Assembly: GCA_964429995.1 (NCBI GenBank)
Contig: CAYSDY010000001.1
Coordinates: 1 to 64,000 of the forward strand
Direction: 5' to 3'
From: UBA583 sp964429995
GTDB lineage: Archaea; Nanobdellota; Nanobdellia; Woesearchaeales; UBA583
Length of the DNA: 64,000 nt
Made by a program: the position numbers and the translations under genes. Under the pieces are notes generated by a model. It made no database searches. It worked only from the letters and a program-made list of their open reading frames with translations, and was not told the origin of the DNA. Position 1 is the first letter of the stretch. Each line of letters begins with the position of its first letter. Shown in pieces: positions 52,655 through 60,540 of the stretch.

Positions 52655-54005
52655 CCAAAGAAGAGTATGGGGAACTCATAGAATCTATAAAGAAACTATT
52701 AAGTTCGATAATATTGTCAAAGAAGTTTTTGAAGAAGCTAAAAAATCTGAAAGGATTAACTCTCCTATGGCAGTATTTGCTTATGGATCTCCTGGAAGGT
52801 ATGAACTTACTGGAGGCGATTCAGATGCAGACATTTTAATTGCAGAACCTTCCGCAAATAAAGAAAGCGATAGATTGAAAAAAGTTCTTAAAGATAGGTG
52901 GGGCGATTTTGATTTTTCAAAAGTAGATGTTCCACCTTGGAGCACATACGGAAATATAGAAACTTTTTTGAGGACAAGTCTTGTTGAAGGAAATCAAGTT
53001 TTAGAGACAAGATTTATTTGCGGAGACGATAGTGTTAGAAAAGAAATAGAATCTCAAAAGAAAAAATATGATTCTCCACATAGAGAATTAGTGAATATAA
53101 TTTTTAACAGATTGTACTTTGATCAATATTTTAAGCAAAGAGTGAGAAATGGTGCAAAAAATATAAAATATTGCAATGGGGGAACAAGAGATTTTTTAGT
53201 ATTTTATTGGTATGACAGATTATGCAGAAAAGTTGATGGAGAAGAAACTTCATTATCTGGTTTAAGACAACCCAAAATCAAAGAAGGATTAGAAAGATTA
53301 ATGATGGAAGGAGCAATTAATGGAGAGCAATTTGGAAGAGCTATAGAAGCAGTTAATGGATTGATTGAACTGAGAACAGATGCACTTATTGCAAATAGGG
53401 GAACAGAAGAAAGAGGGTTATCTGTTTTAGACGATAGATTAATTGAAAAATTGCAAAAAGATTTTCAATATCCTACTAAAGAAAAGGTTATAGAATTTTT
53501 TAACTATGTTACTCGTTCTATAGATGAAGTGGTAAAAACATCTTTAGAAAGAACATTAGACATAGGATCAACTTTTTATGGGGACAAATGGAAAGAAAGG
53601 ATTAAATCTGCATATTCTCCTGAAACCTCTCAAGAAGAAAGACTTAGAATCCCAGATATTGATGCACCAACAAGAATTGCTTTGTTATGGGGTGCTTCTA
53701 ATTCAGGAGATTTAGAGGGATTTCAAACCTTATCAAAAAGATATACAAATACGACAGATTGGGGAACAATAGTTTCAATTGCTTGCAGTCCCCTTTGTAA
53801 TTCTGATATTCTTCATGAAATTGGAACAGGAATTGCTAAAGAGAACGGATATGGTTATATTTTAAGAATTGTTGGCAGAAATAAAAATACCCGTGAAGAA
53901 ACATTAAAACGAATTGCAGAAGATCCTAGATTAGATAAAAGATACACCGAAGTCGCTAAAACTGCTTTAGAACACGGAACTCAAAAAGCGAATAATTTAA
54001 TCTGA
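52638..54005 (+). CDS. GlnD/DUF294-like nucleotidyltransferase-domain protein
   Basis: The 455-residue product has an NTase core: FAYGSPGRYELTGGDSDADI (about 47-66), with GS and the metal-binding DxD pair. Later KYCNGGTRDFLVFYWYDRL resembles the segment after the GlnD uridylyltransferase domain (GGLRDIQ-like). The C-terminal 150 residues are helical, possibly repeats. Possible substrates are proteins (PII-like), tRNA or nucleotides. The last island gene, it overlaps the kinase-like gene by 17 bases, then the right inverted repeat follows. Not a housekeeping glnD: no PII gene lies near. Confidence 0.7.
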   Translation: MLDFYSQRRVWGTHRIYKETIKFDNIVKEVFEEAKKSERINSPMAVFAYGSPGRYELTGGDSDADILIAEPSANKESDRLKKVLKDRWGDFDFSKVDVPPWSTYGNIETFLRTSLVEGNQVLETRFICGDDSVRKEIESQKKKYDSPHRELVNIIFNRLYFDQYFKQRVRNGAKNIKYCNGGTRDFLVFYWYDRLCRKVDGEETSLSGLRQPKIKEGLERLMMEGAINGEQFGRAIEAVNGLIELRTDALIANRGTEERGLSVLDDRLIEKLQKDFQYPTKEKVIEFFNYVTRSIDEVVKTSLERTLDIGSTFYGDKWKERIKSAYSPETSQEERLRIPDIDAPTRIALLWGASNSGDLEGFQTLSKRYTNTTDWGTIVSIACSPLCNSDILHEIGTGIAKENGYGYILRIVGRNKNTREETLKRIAEDPRLDKRYTEVAKTALEHGTQKANNLI

Positions 54006-54121
54006 ATTCTGGGGGGAAGATTATTTCAATAAAATCCTTTTTCGAAGAAAAAAACTATCTGTTTTTCTGAAAGAAAAAACAAGCACACATCTCCATTTTA
54101 GGGGCGGGTGGTCGGGGGTAT

Positions 54122-54187
54122 TGAAGTGCCATCTTTAACTATCTTTTAATTTTCAAAGTTTAGTGCCTTCGAACAATTAGACATAAC
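54122..54187 (-). repeat. right imperfect inverted repeat of the 51-54 kb island
   Basis: TGAAGTGCCATCTTT at 54122-54136, AGTGCCTTCGAACAA at 54162-54176 and AGACATAAC at 54179-54187 are the reverse complements of the left blocks in mirrored order. Between 54006 and 54121 the sequence is unusually G-rich (GGGGCGGGTGGTCGGGGGTA) for this genome. No gene is seen from 54006 to 54308. Confidence 0.75.
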
Positions 54188-54308
54188 ATCCACGATTATA
54201 GGTAGTCTTACTACAATTATCAAATATTTTTTTCATGCTTTTCAAATACAAGTATTTGGTAAAAATTTACAAAAATATATAATATTAATATAATAGATTA
54301 TTAAATAT

Positions 54309-55235
54309 ATGCAGAAAACATATCATAGTTTTAAGGAAAAATACGATGCTGTCTTTGGCTTTAATACATATAATAAGTTATTGGAAGCTCAAAAACAATA
54401 TTGTGATGATAAATATTTAAGATTTAATAAAAATAAAATAAATTTTAATGAATTGAACGCTTTTTTAACGTCTAATCGTATAAAATATGAAAAAACTTTT
54501 ATAGATAACTGCTTAAAAATCAAAAAAACCTTTTTTAGTTTATCATCATCAATCCCATATCTTACAGGTTGTATATATATGCAAGATATTGCATCTCAAA
54601 TTCCTGTTTTGTGCATAAATTTTGATGTTTTAGAATCAAATGCTAAAGATAGGAAAATTCAAATACTTGATATGGCAGCAGCTCCAGGTTCTAAAACTAC
54701 CCAAATAGCAGACATCTTATCTTTTAAAAAAATTCCATATGTAATCGATGCTATTGAGCCTGATCAGAAAAGAATTGAAAAACTTGTAAATAATGTTCAG
54801 ATACAAGGGTGTAAAAATGTAAAGTTTTTTAATTGTAGTGCTCAGAATTTTAAAACAGATAAAAAATACGATATAATATTACTTGATGCACCTTGTAGTG
54901 GAAACCTTATAGGAGATAAAAATTGGCTAAAAAAAAGAAGCATTAATGACATCATAAAAAAATCTCAAATTCAAAAAGAACTTCTTTTAAAGGCTTATGA
55001 TTTATTAAAAAAAGGTGGAACTATGATATATTCTACATGCTCAATAGAACCTGAAGAAAATGAAATGAACATACAGTATATAACAAAAATAAAACATGAT
55101 TTGATAGAAGAAAAAATTGATATAAAAATCCCTTTTGATACAAAATCAATGTACAATATGAAATCATTAAGGTTTATGCCACATATTAGCAAAACTCAAG
55201 GTTTTTTTGTTTCAAAATTAGTAAAAAAAAATTAA
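54309..55235 (+). CDS. NOL1/NOP2/Sun-family RNA m5C methyltransferase
   Basis: A 308-residue SAM-dependent enzyme that makes 5-methylcytosine in tRNA or rRNA. The SAM-binding motif is DMAAAPGSKTTQIA (about 118-131), catalytic cysteines lie in LLDAPCSGNLIG and YSTCSIEPEENE, and the C-terminal end FVSKLVKK closes the fold. It lacks an obvious PUA domain. Convergent and overlapping by four bases with the Fic-like gene. TATA-like ATATATAAT at about 54272-54280. Confidence 0.92.
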   Translation: MQKTYHSFKEKYDAVFGFNTYNKLLEAQKQYCDDKYLRFNKNKINFNELNAFLTSNRIKYEKTFIDNCLKIKKTFFSLSSSIPYLTGCIYMQDIASQIPVLCINFDVLESNAKDRKIQILDMAAAPGSKTTQIADILSFKKIPYVIDAIEPDQKRIEKLVNNVQIQGCKNVKFFNCSAQNFKTDKKYDIILLDAPCSGNLIGDKNWLKKRSINDIIKKSQIQKELLLKAYDLLKKGGTMIYSTCSIEPEENEMNIQYITKIKHDLIEEKIDIKIPFDTKSMYNMKSLRFMPHISKTQGFFVSKLVKKN

Positions 55236-55819
55236 TCGCAAAGAATTTTAACAAGATCCGAATAATTTTCTTTTGCAAATAAATCTTCAAAATCCTCAAG
55301 TTTTAGAAGTGCTTGATGATTTTTGGATAAAGCCTTTCTATAAAGATATATGTTGTGATTTTTTACTCTGCAATCATTATCCATAAGAATCTTACATGCA
55401 ATAAGCCTTCCAGTTCTCTCATTTTGACTTTCAAATGGTCTTATATAAGAAATTGCACCTTGAACCATTGCAGCTCTTTCATATGGACTCATGGATAAAT
55501 CTTCATTTACAGCGTGTATAAGGCTATTTATACCAAGATCTATCAAAGAAAAATCAAAAGGCTCTAAAACAAAATCATTTGTTGTATGATTGTGTAATCT
55601 AAAACTTTTACCTTTAATAATATCGTATGGGTATCTGTTTTCCATACATGAATTGACATTTAAAATTGTATCCTGATTAATTGTTCTTTTAGTATTTAAC
55701 AAATATTCTATGCCTTGCTTTACTCCTGATAACAATTGTTCTGAACATTTATCTGTATCATCTGTTAAAAAAAATGTACTTTTGAATGTATTTAATATAT
55801 TTTCTGGTGTATATCTCAT
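55232..55819 (-). CDS. Fic-like protein with degenerate active-site motif
   Basis: A 195-residue Fic-domain protein. The core motif, canonically HPF-x-(D/E)-GNGR-x2-R, reads RPFESQNERTGR (about 127-138): the catalytic His is Arg, the metal-binding acidic residue is Ser, and the glycines are Gln and Glu, while N, R and R are kept. It should not AMPylate in the normal way; it may be a binding protein or an inactive relative. No clear inhibitory helix gene lies beside it. A TATA box GTTATATAAAAAC at about 55838-55850 fits the start. Confidence 0.75.
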   Translation of the reverse strand: MRYTPENILNTFKSTFFLTDDTDKCSEQLLSGVKQGIEYLLNTKRTINQDTILNVNSCMENRYPYDIIKGKSFRLHNHTTNDFVLEPFDFSLIDLGINSLIHAVNEDLSMSPYERAAMVQGAISYIRPFESQNERTGRLIACKILMDNDCRVKNHNIYLYRKALSKNHQALLKLEDFEDLFAKENYSDLVKILCD

Positions 55820-55941
55820 GGTAATAGGAATAAATCTGTTTTTATATAACTTGCTTTTTTAACAACAGATAAAACAAAAATCATAAAAATTGCTATATTT
55901 GTTTTGTAAAAAAACTTACATTTAGAATAATTAAACAAGAA

Positions 55942-55975
55942 TTTATATAGTTCTTGCGATTTTATGCAAGAACTA
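55942..55975. promoter_or_regulatory. TATA-like box embedded in an inverted repeat
   Basis: TTTATATA at 55942-55949 is followed by TAGTTCTTGC (55948-55957) and its exact complement GCAAGAACTA (55966-55975), and a further CAAGAA half-site lies just before it at 55936-55941. A TATA box between repeated half-sites is an operator-like layout, or the start of a small structured RNA on either strand. The following 60 bases hold no coding frame. Confidence 0.4.
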
Positions 55976-56032
55976 CACTTAAAGATTAAAAAAACACACC
56001 CAAAAAAATTAAAAATCTTATGGGTATCATAC

Positions 56033-56059
56033 AATTAAGGTTAATTAACTCCCTTAATT
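56033..56059 (-). terminator. hairpin after the small basic peptide gene
   Basis: AATTAAGG (56033-56040) and CCTTAATT (56052-56059) form a perfect 8-bp stem with an 11-base loop, five bases after the stop of the 24-residue gene read on the minus strand. It is a plausible transcript 3' end structure. Confidence 0.4.
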
Positions 56060-56063
56060 ATGA

Positions 56064-56138
56064 TTATTTTTTCTTTTTTGCTTCAGGCTTTTTTGCTGCT
56101 GGAGCTGCCTTTTTGTTGTCTTTTGCGTTTGCTGGCAT
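56064..56138 (-). CDS. 24-residue Ala/Lys-rich basic peptide
   Basis: The frame reads MPANAKDNKKAAPAAKKPEA and ends KKKK. Alternating Ala/Pro and Lys resembles tails of histone-like or ribosomal proteins. A TATA-like GTATTTAAATAAAG lies at about 56174-56186, giving a leader of some 15-20 bases, and a hairpin follows the stop. Both support a real small gene; possible roles are nucleic-acid or membrane binding, but nothing proves it. Confidence 0.4.
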   Translation of the reverse strand: MPANAKDNKKAAPAAKKPEAKKKK

Positions 56139-56353
56139 ATGTATCAATATCACCAAATTACTGTTGGTTTTCTTTATTTAAATACTTTACTATTTTTACA
56201 AAAAAATTAATATTTTTTTTTACTATAAAATAATTATATATACAAAAATTAAAACAAAAAAACGTTACTTAAGTAATGTAAAATAATTGTTTTTATAATG
56301 TCTTTTATCTTGATTATACAATCATTTTTAATGATATTAAAAAATCATAAATT

Positions 56354-57964
56354 ATGGATGAAAAATTGATAGTGTTTACAGGAACTATCTGTAATAATTC
56401 ATGTATTTTCTGTGAAAAACCTAAAAGAGCACAAATTAGTAAAAACACAAATGAAATCATTAGTTTGCTTTTTGAAAAAAAACAAAAGGGTTATGACTAT
56501 GTTGAATTTACAGGAGGCGAGCCTACATTAAGAAAAGATCTTGTAAAACTTGTAAAATCTGCTAAATTATATGGATATAAAACAATTAGCATGATGACAA
56601 ATGGAAGAATGCTGTCAAACAAAAACTATGCAAAAGAAATTGTTGATGCAGGAATAAACCTTATAGTTGTTTCAATACATGGGCATAACTTTAAAGTACA
56701 TCAAGAGCTTACAAGAGGTTTTAATGGCTTTAATCAAACAATGGATGGAATCAAAAATTTGCATGAACTAGATTTTTACAATATAGGAGCAAATTGTGTA
56801 GTAAACAAATTAAATTATCAGTATGTAATTGAAATTGCAAAACTATTTAGAGATCTTAGAATTAAAAAAGCATCATTTAGTTTTGTTAACAATAATAAAA
56901 ATGCTTATTTCTTGCCTACTTATCAAGAAGTTATTCCTAAATTTTCTGAACTTGTAAAATTTGCAAAAGATAATAAACTTGATTATAACATAAAAGACTA
57001 TCCTTTATGTCTGCTTGATAAAAAATTATTCAATAAAACTTTTTATACATCTTACCCTATGTTTATTAATGATAAATCTAAAAATCAGATATTGATTAAG
57101 CCCTTAAAAAAATGTGAACTAAAATGTAATTTTTGCTATGAAGGCTCAATGGATAATAAGCCTAGTAATGAAAATAATCTTGATATTGAAAGTTTTGAAA
57201 AAATAATAAATAAAATGAGAAAAGAGTCTTTTAGTGAATGTATTTTTTATGGTTGTGAAATCACTTATTGGGAAGGTTTTGATGATGCTATTGAAATGAT
57301 AAAAAAAAATAACATAAAAACAAGTATTTTTACAAATGCGATAAGACTGCTAACAACGTATGACTATAAATCACTTAATCGTATTTTTTTTGATATTAAC
57401 CTGTGCAGTGTTGAAAATATAATGATAATAAAACAAAATCCTCTTATTTTTACACCCGTACTTGTAGTTGATTATAACATAAAGGAAGAAAAAATTGATG
57501 AATTACTAAATACATTTAACTTTTTTGATAGAATCTATATTATATTAGATGCTTGTGAAATAAATAGTGGAAAAAATATTGAGAATTTTAATAAAATAAA
57601 AAAACTGATCAATAAAAAGAATATATCTATAATAGTTCCTGTACCATTGTGTATGTTTTCTGATGATCAAATTAAAATAATTACAAAATCTTCTAATATT
57701 ATGATACCTAAAAATGAAAAAAATTTAATAGTTTTTGATAACAATCTTATGATGAACTACTCATTGTTCACCAAAACTAATATTTTTATTGATTTAACAC
57801 TTGATTTATCAAAGAATCTTAATAAAATTTGTTTTAATGAAAAACCACCAATTATGAAAAAATGCAAAAACTGTGTTTATTTCAATTCATTGGAATGTGT
57901 TTGTGGAAGTAATCTTTGGAAATACATGTTTTTTAGATATCTTAAAAATTCTTTAAAAATATAA
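56354..57964 (+). CDS. radical SAM protein with two CxxxCxxC sites
   Basis: The 536-residue product has a first radical SAM motif CNNSCIFC at 13-20, followed by FTGGEPTLRKD (the SAM-binding GGE) and SIHGHNFKVHQELT, so the N-terminal half is a complete radical SAM domain. A second CELKCNFC at 254-261 starts another TIM-barrel-like half, where GCEITYW stands at the place of GGE. A C-terminal cluster CKNCVYFNSLECVCGS could bind an auxiliary cluster. Tandem radical SAM domains are uncommon. The substrate, peptide, RNA or small molecule, is unknown; no peptide precursor lies next to it. Confidence 0.85.
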   Translation: MDEKLIVFTGTICNNSCIFCEKPKRAQISKNTNEIISLLFEKKQKGYDYVEFTGGEPTLRKDLVKLVKSAKLYGYKTISMMTNGRMLSNKNYAKEIVDAGINLIVVSIHGHNFKVHQELTRGFNGFNQTMDGIKNLHELDFYNIGANCVVNKLNYQYVIEIAKLFRDLRIKKASFSFVNNNKNAYFLPTYQEVIPKFSELVKFAKDNKLDYNIKDYPLCLLDKKLFNKTFYTSYPMFINDKSKNQILIKPLKKCELKCNFCYEGSMDNKPSNENNLDIESFEKIINKMRKESFSECIFYGCEITYWEGFDDAIEMIKKNNIKTSIFTNAIRLLTTYDYKSLNRIFFDINLCSVENIMIIKQNPLIFTPVLVVDYNIKEEKIDELLNTFNFFDRIYIILDACEINSGKNIENFNKIKKLINKKNISIIVPVPLCMFSDDQIKIITKSSNIMIPKNEKNLIVFDNNLMMNYSLFTKTNIFIDLTLDLSKNLNKICFNEKPPIMKKCKNCVYFNSLECVCGSNLWKYMFFRYLKNSLKI

Positions 57965-58015
57965 AGAATTTTTAAAAAACCCAAAAAATTCTCAGAAGAG
58001 TGTTATCAAAAAAAC

Positions 58016-58023
58016 ATTATAAG
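58016..58023 (+). promoter_or_regulatory. TATA-like box of structured RNA copy 2
   Basis: ATTATAAG lies 22-29 bases before 58045, where the outer stem of RNA copy 2 begins, the normal archaeal distance from TATA box to transcription start. Confidence 0.5.
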
Positions 58024-58044
58024 CCCTAATTGAACAAGTTCTGA

Positions 58045-58124
58045 TAAAAAATCGCAGTAAAAAAATTTGAGTGATAAATATCCCATTATTTATGGTGGGG
58101 ATAACTCAAATTTTGCGATTTTTG
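58045..58124 (+). ncRNA. putative structured small RNA, copy 2
   Basis: Paralogue of 23972-24051. Outer stem AAAAATCGC (58046-58054) with GCGATTTTT (58115-58123); second stem AAAATTTGAGT with ACTCAAATTTT; inner hairpin ATAAATA/TATTTAT with loop TCCCAT, whose TCCC can pair with GGGA just downstream. Differences from copy 1 fall at paired sites and keep or improve pairing, and the loop change C to T is matched by use of the adjacent A. It is followed by the same T-rich tail TTTTTGTTTTATAGGTTTTTT. It lies between the radical SAM gene and the nuclease gene. Confidence 0.55.
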
Positions 58125-58157
58125 TTTTATAGGTTTTTTCTAACCCTCTATAAAATA

Positions 58158-58892
58158 TCAATTTAAATTGTTAGTACCATTATTTATATTTAACAGTTCT
58201 TCTGCTTCAAAAATCATGCTACATGGACATATTTTATCATATGAAGCTTTAATATTATTGTTTATATGGATAATGTAAGAATCCCAAACATCTATACCAT
58301 ATTCATCTTTTAATATCAAATTATAGATCCATAACTGTAAAGAATATTTGTAAAATTTGTTGTTTGGAATAGTATCAAAAGGTGTTTTCCCCATCTCCCA
58401 ATATTCTGTTTTAGATATTGGCTTTTGCGATGTTTTCCAATCAATCGTATAAATTTTTTTTGTTTTAATATCTTTTACAATTAAATCTATTGTTCCTGCT
58501 GTTTTGTATTTATGTGAAAAAATTTGTATTTCTGATGCAATTACTTCAAAATCAGGATTATCCCTTAAGAATAATAATGCACCTTGTATAAAATTATTAG
58601 TTTTATCTGTACATTTACCTTTTATATAATCATCTATTAATTCATGTGTTAATGAACCTATTTTTGCCAATAAATTCCACTCATCTTCTATTTCATACTG
58701 TGTGCTCATTGTTTTTTCTGCAACTATCTTTGAAATTTTTTCTTTTTTGAATGGAAAATATTTTTGTATTTTTGTTGTAACTGAAATGCATTCTTCTTTG
58801 TTGACATAATATTTATGATTTATTTTATCAAATTCAAGATTATGTATTTTATTGTGATCAATGATTTTTTTTGCTATTAAATCTTTATGCAT
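58158..58892 (-). CDS. PD-(D/E)XK nuclease, RecB/Cas4-like
   Basis: A 244-residue nuclease-fold protein. GSLTHELIDDYIKG (about 85-98) supplies the upstream histidine-containing motif, SEIQIF a glutamate, AGTIDLIV the metal aspartate and YTIDWKTSQ the D-x-K core, then the QLWIYNLIL helix with the Q-x3-Y-type motif of RecB nucleases. No four-cysteine Fe-S cluster as in typical Cas4 is complete, although CPC occurs near the end. No CRISPR array or cas gene is near, so a repair role is more likely. Confidence 0.8.
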   Translation of the reverse strand: MHKDLIAKKIIDHNKIHNLEFDKINHKYYVNKEECISVTTKIQKYFPFKKEKISKIVAEKTMSTQYEIEDEWNLLAKIGSLTHELIDDYIKGKCTDKTNNFIQGALLFLRDNPDFEVIASEIQIFSHKYKTAGTIDLIVKDIKTKKIYTIDWKTSQKPISKTEYWEMGKTPFDTIPNNKFYKYSLQLWIYNLILKDEYGIDVWDSYIIHINNNIKASYDKICPCSMIFEAEELLNINNGTNNLN

Positions 58893-58905
58893 AGAAAGTA
58901 TAAAT

Positions 58906-60063
58906 TTATTTTTCTATAAAAGCATATCCAATACTTGCAATACTTGCAAGTATGAATGTTAATGTAAATGGATGAAAATTTACCCAAAAAATAAGCATTA
59001 ATATGGGATATATTATGACCCTTGCAATATTAAATGCTATTTCTCTGCCTACAATAAATTCAAAATATTTGGTCCTTTGTGCTAAATCGTAGCTATGTGC
59101 TCCCCATGACAAATGAAGGATTTTCTCACTTACATTTTTGTAGGAATCAACAAACAATATTTTAGATGCACTATTTGCAAATATACGTGCAATCCATGCA
59201 AAAAAATATAAAAAAGTTCCAAGTTTTAATATTTTAATTTTGCTTGTATTATCTATCAGTTTTCCTAAAATAGCAAAAACAAATAATGATATTAACATTG
59301 AAACAGTTATTAATAATCCTGTTTTTTTAATTGTACCAATTATCATAATTATAAATATCGGCCATACAACACTTCCTATTGTAGAATCTATCGCATATCC
59401 TGAAAAGCTTATAAGATTTTTAATGTTCTTTTTGGATGTTATATTTGAAAAAAGAGAATGAAATGAAAAAGTTAAATCTTCAAATTTATCTTTTGATAAA
59501 AATAAAGGAATTATTCCAATAAATATGAATATAGAACTTACTGAAAATAGAAGAATGAAATTGAAGTCTGCAAGTATACTACCTATGTATGGTGCAAATG
59601 TTACTGCTATTAAAACAATAACCCCAATAAATGCCAATTCTTTGCCTACATGCTTTTTATCTGAATGATTTAAAAAATTTAAATGATATCCATAATTAAA
59701 TAGCATCATTTTAAATGCAAGTAAAATTGGAAGCAGTAGTATAAGAAACATATATTTTTCTACAAAAATTAATCCTAAATTATAGAATAATAAACATACT
59801 GTAGATATTATAATTGAATGTTTGTCTCCAATTTTAGAAGTTAATTTTGCACCAAAATAAGCAAAAATTACAAAATAAAGTGAAACTAAAAAATAATATA
59901 AGAAAACCTCATAGATCTGTAAACCTATTTGCATAAAATATATTGGAATAAAAACACTTATTAGTGATTCACCAAAAGATATTATAAATATTGCAATGTA
60001 AATATAATTCATCTCCTTGTTCTTAAAAAAATTAAATTTGTTTGTTAAACCAAGTAAACTCAT
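58906..60063 (-). CDS. MFS transporter
   Basis: A 385-residue protein with about 11-12 membrane helices and the short cytoplasmic loop between helices 2 and 3 (GAKLTSKIGDKHS), the usual MFS signature position. It is of the length of sugar/drug MFS carriers. Substrate unknown. The nuclease gene follows 14 bases after its stop on the same strand, which may be chance. TATA-like AAAGATTTATCAAAAG at about 60083-60098 precedes the start. Confidence 0.8.
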   Translation of the reverse strand: MSLLGLTNKFNFFKNKEMNYIYIAIFIISFGESLISVFIPIYFMQIGLQIYEVFLYYFLVSLYFVIFAYFGAKLTSKIGDKHSIIISTVCLLFYNLGLIFVEKYMFLILLLPILLAFKMMLFNYGYHLNFLNHSDKKHVGKELAFIGVIVLIAVTFAPYIGSILADFNFILLFSVSSIFIFIGIIPLFLSKDKFEDLTFSFHSLFSNITSKKNIKNLISFSGYAIDSTIGSVVWPIFIIMIIGTIKKTGLLITVSMLISLFVFAILGKLIDNTSKIKILKLGTFLYFFAWIARIFANSASKILFVDSYKNVSEKILHLSWGAHSYDLAQRTKYFEFIVGREIAFNIARVIIYPILMLIFWVNFHPFTLTFILASIASIGYAFIEK

Positions 60064-60256
60064 AGAATTGTTTGTTTAGTTCTTTTGATAAATCTTTTTG
60101 TTAATTAAAGTGTAAAAATTGTAAAACTATTGTGGTGGTGTTATATTCTTACAAATGAAAGCTTATATTTAAAATATGTTATAAGATTCTTTGTGTAGTA
60201 TAGCTTAATATTATTAATAACAGAAATATTTTGTAGATTGCAATTCTTAGAAATTA

Positions 60257-60331
60257 TGACCCGTCCGTGATTTGAACACGGGACCACTCGATTATCAGTC
60301 GAGCATTCTAACCGGGCTGAACTAACGGGTC
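60257..60331 (-). tRNA. tRNA-Ile (GAU)
   Basis: Cloverleaf on the minus strand: acceptor GACCCGT/ACGGGTC, D arm GTTC/GAAT, anticodon stem CTCGA/TCGAG with loop CTGATAA (anticodon GAT), T arm CCGTG/CACGG with TTCAAAT. The discriminator is A at 60257 and CCA is not encoded. No intron. It lies 16 bases after tRNA-Asn, and both are probably one transcript. Confidence 0.95.
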
Positions 60332-60347
60332 AAATCAAAATAATAAA

Positions 60348-60420
60348 CGCCTTAGGCAGGACTCGAACCTACGACCTTGCGGTTAACAGCCGCACGCTCT
60401 ACCTACTGAGCTACTAAGGC
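60348..60420 (-). tRNA. tRNA-Asn (GUU)
   Basis: Cloverleaf on the minus strand: acceptor GCCTTAG/CTAAGGC, D arm GCTC/GAGC, anticodon stem TGCGG/CCGCA with loop CTGTTAA (anticodon GTT), T arm GTAGG/CCTGC with TTCGAGT. The discriminator is G at 60348; CCA is not encoded and there is no intron. It is first in the two-tRNA transcript. Confidence 0.95.
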
Positions 60421-60450
60421 TTAACTGATACATATAGGGAAATTTTGTTT

Positions 60451-60462
60451 GTTTATAAAACT
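60451..60462 (-). promoter_or_regulatory. TATA box of the tRNA-Asn/tRNA-Ile transcript
   Basis: Read on the minus strand, GTTTTATAAAC lies about 31-42 bases before the first tRNA base. With TATA-to-start spacing of about 25 it predicts a pre-tRNA leader of roughly ten bases, to be removed by RNase P. Confidence 0.6.
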
Positions 60463-60540
60463 TTGTTTTTCATTGAAACATTGCTTTTTTGAATAACTAC
60501 TTTACACCATATTTATAAACATGTTTTAAGTTGTATATTT

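Noticed and set aside
55816..56034. A 72-codon minus-strand frame rich in Phe, Cys and Lys
   Set aside because: It overlaps the Fic promoter and the inverted-repeat region, has no plausible ribosome site or TATA spacing and shows an amino-acid mix typical of translated AT-rich spacer.
58158..58892. The RecB-like nuclease as Cas4
   Set aside because: The four-cysteine iron-sulfur pattern is not complete, no other cas gene or array is near, and the RecB-family motifs alone do not prove a CRISPR role.
60258..60420. tRNA introns
   Set aside because: Both tRNAs fold as complete cloverleaves with seven-base anticodon loops, so no intron is needed.
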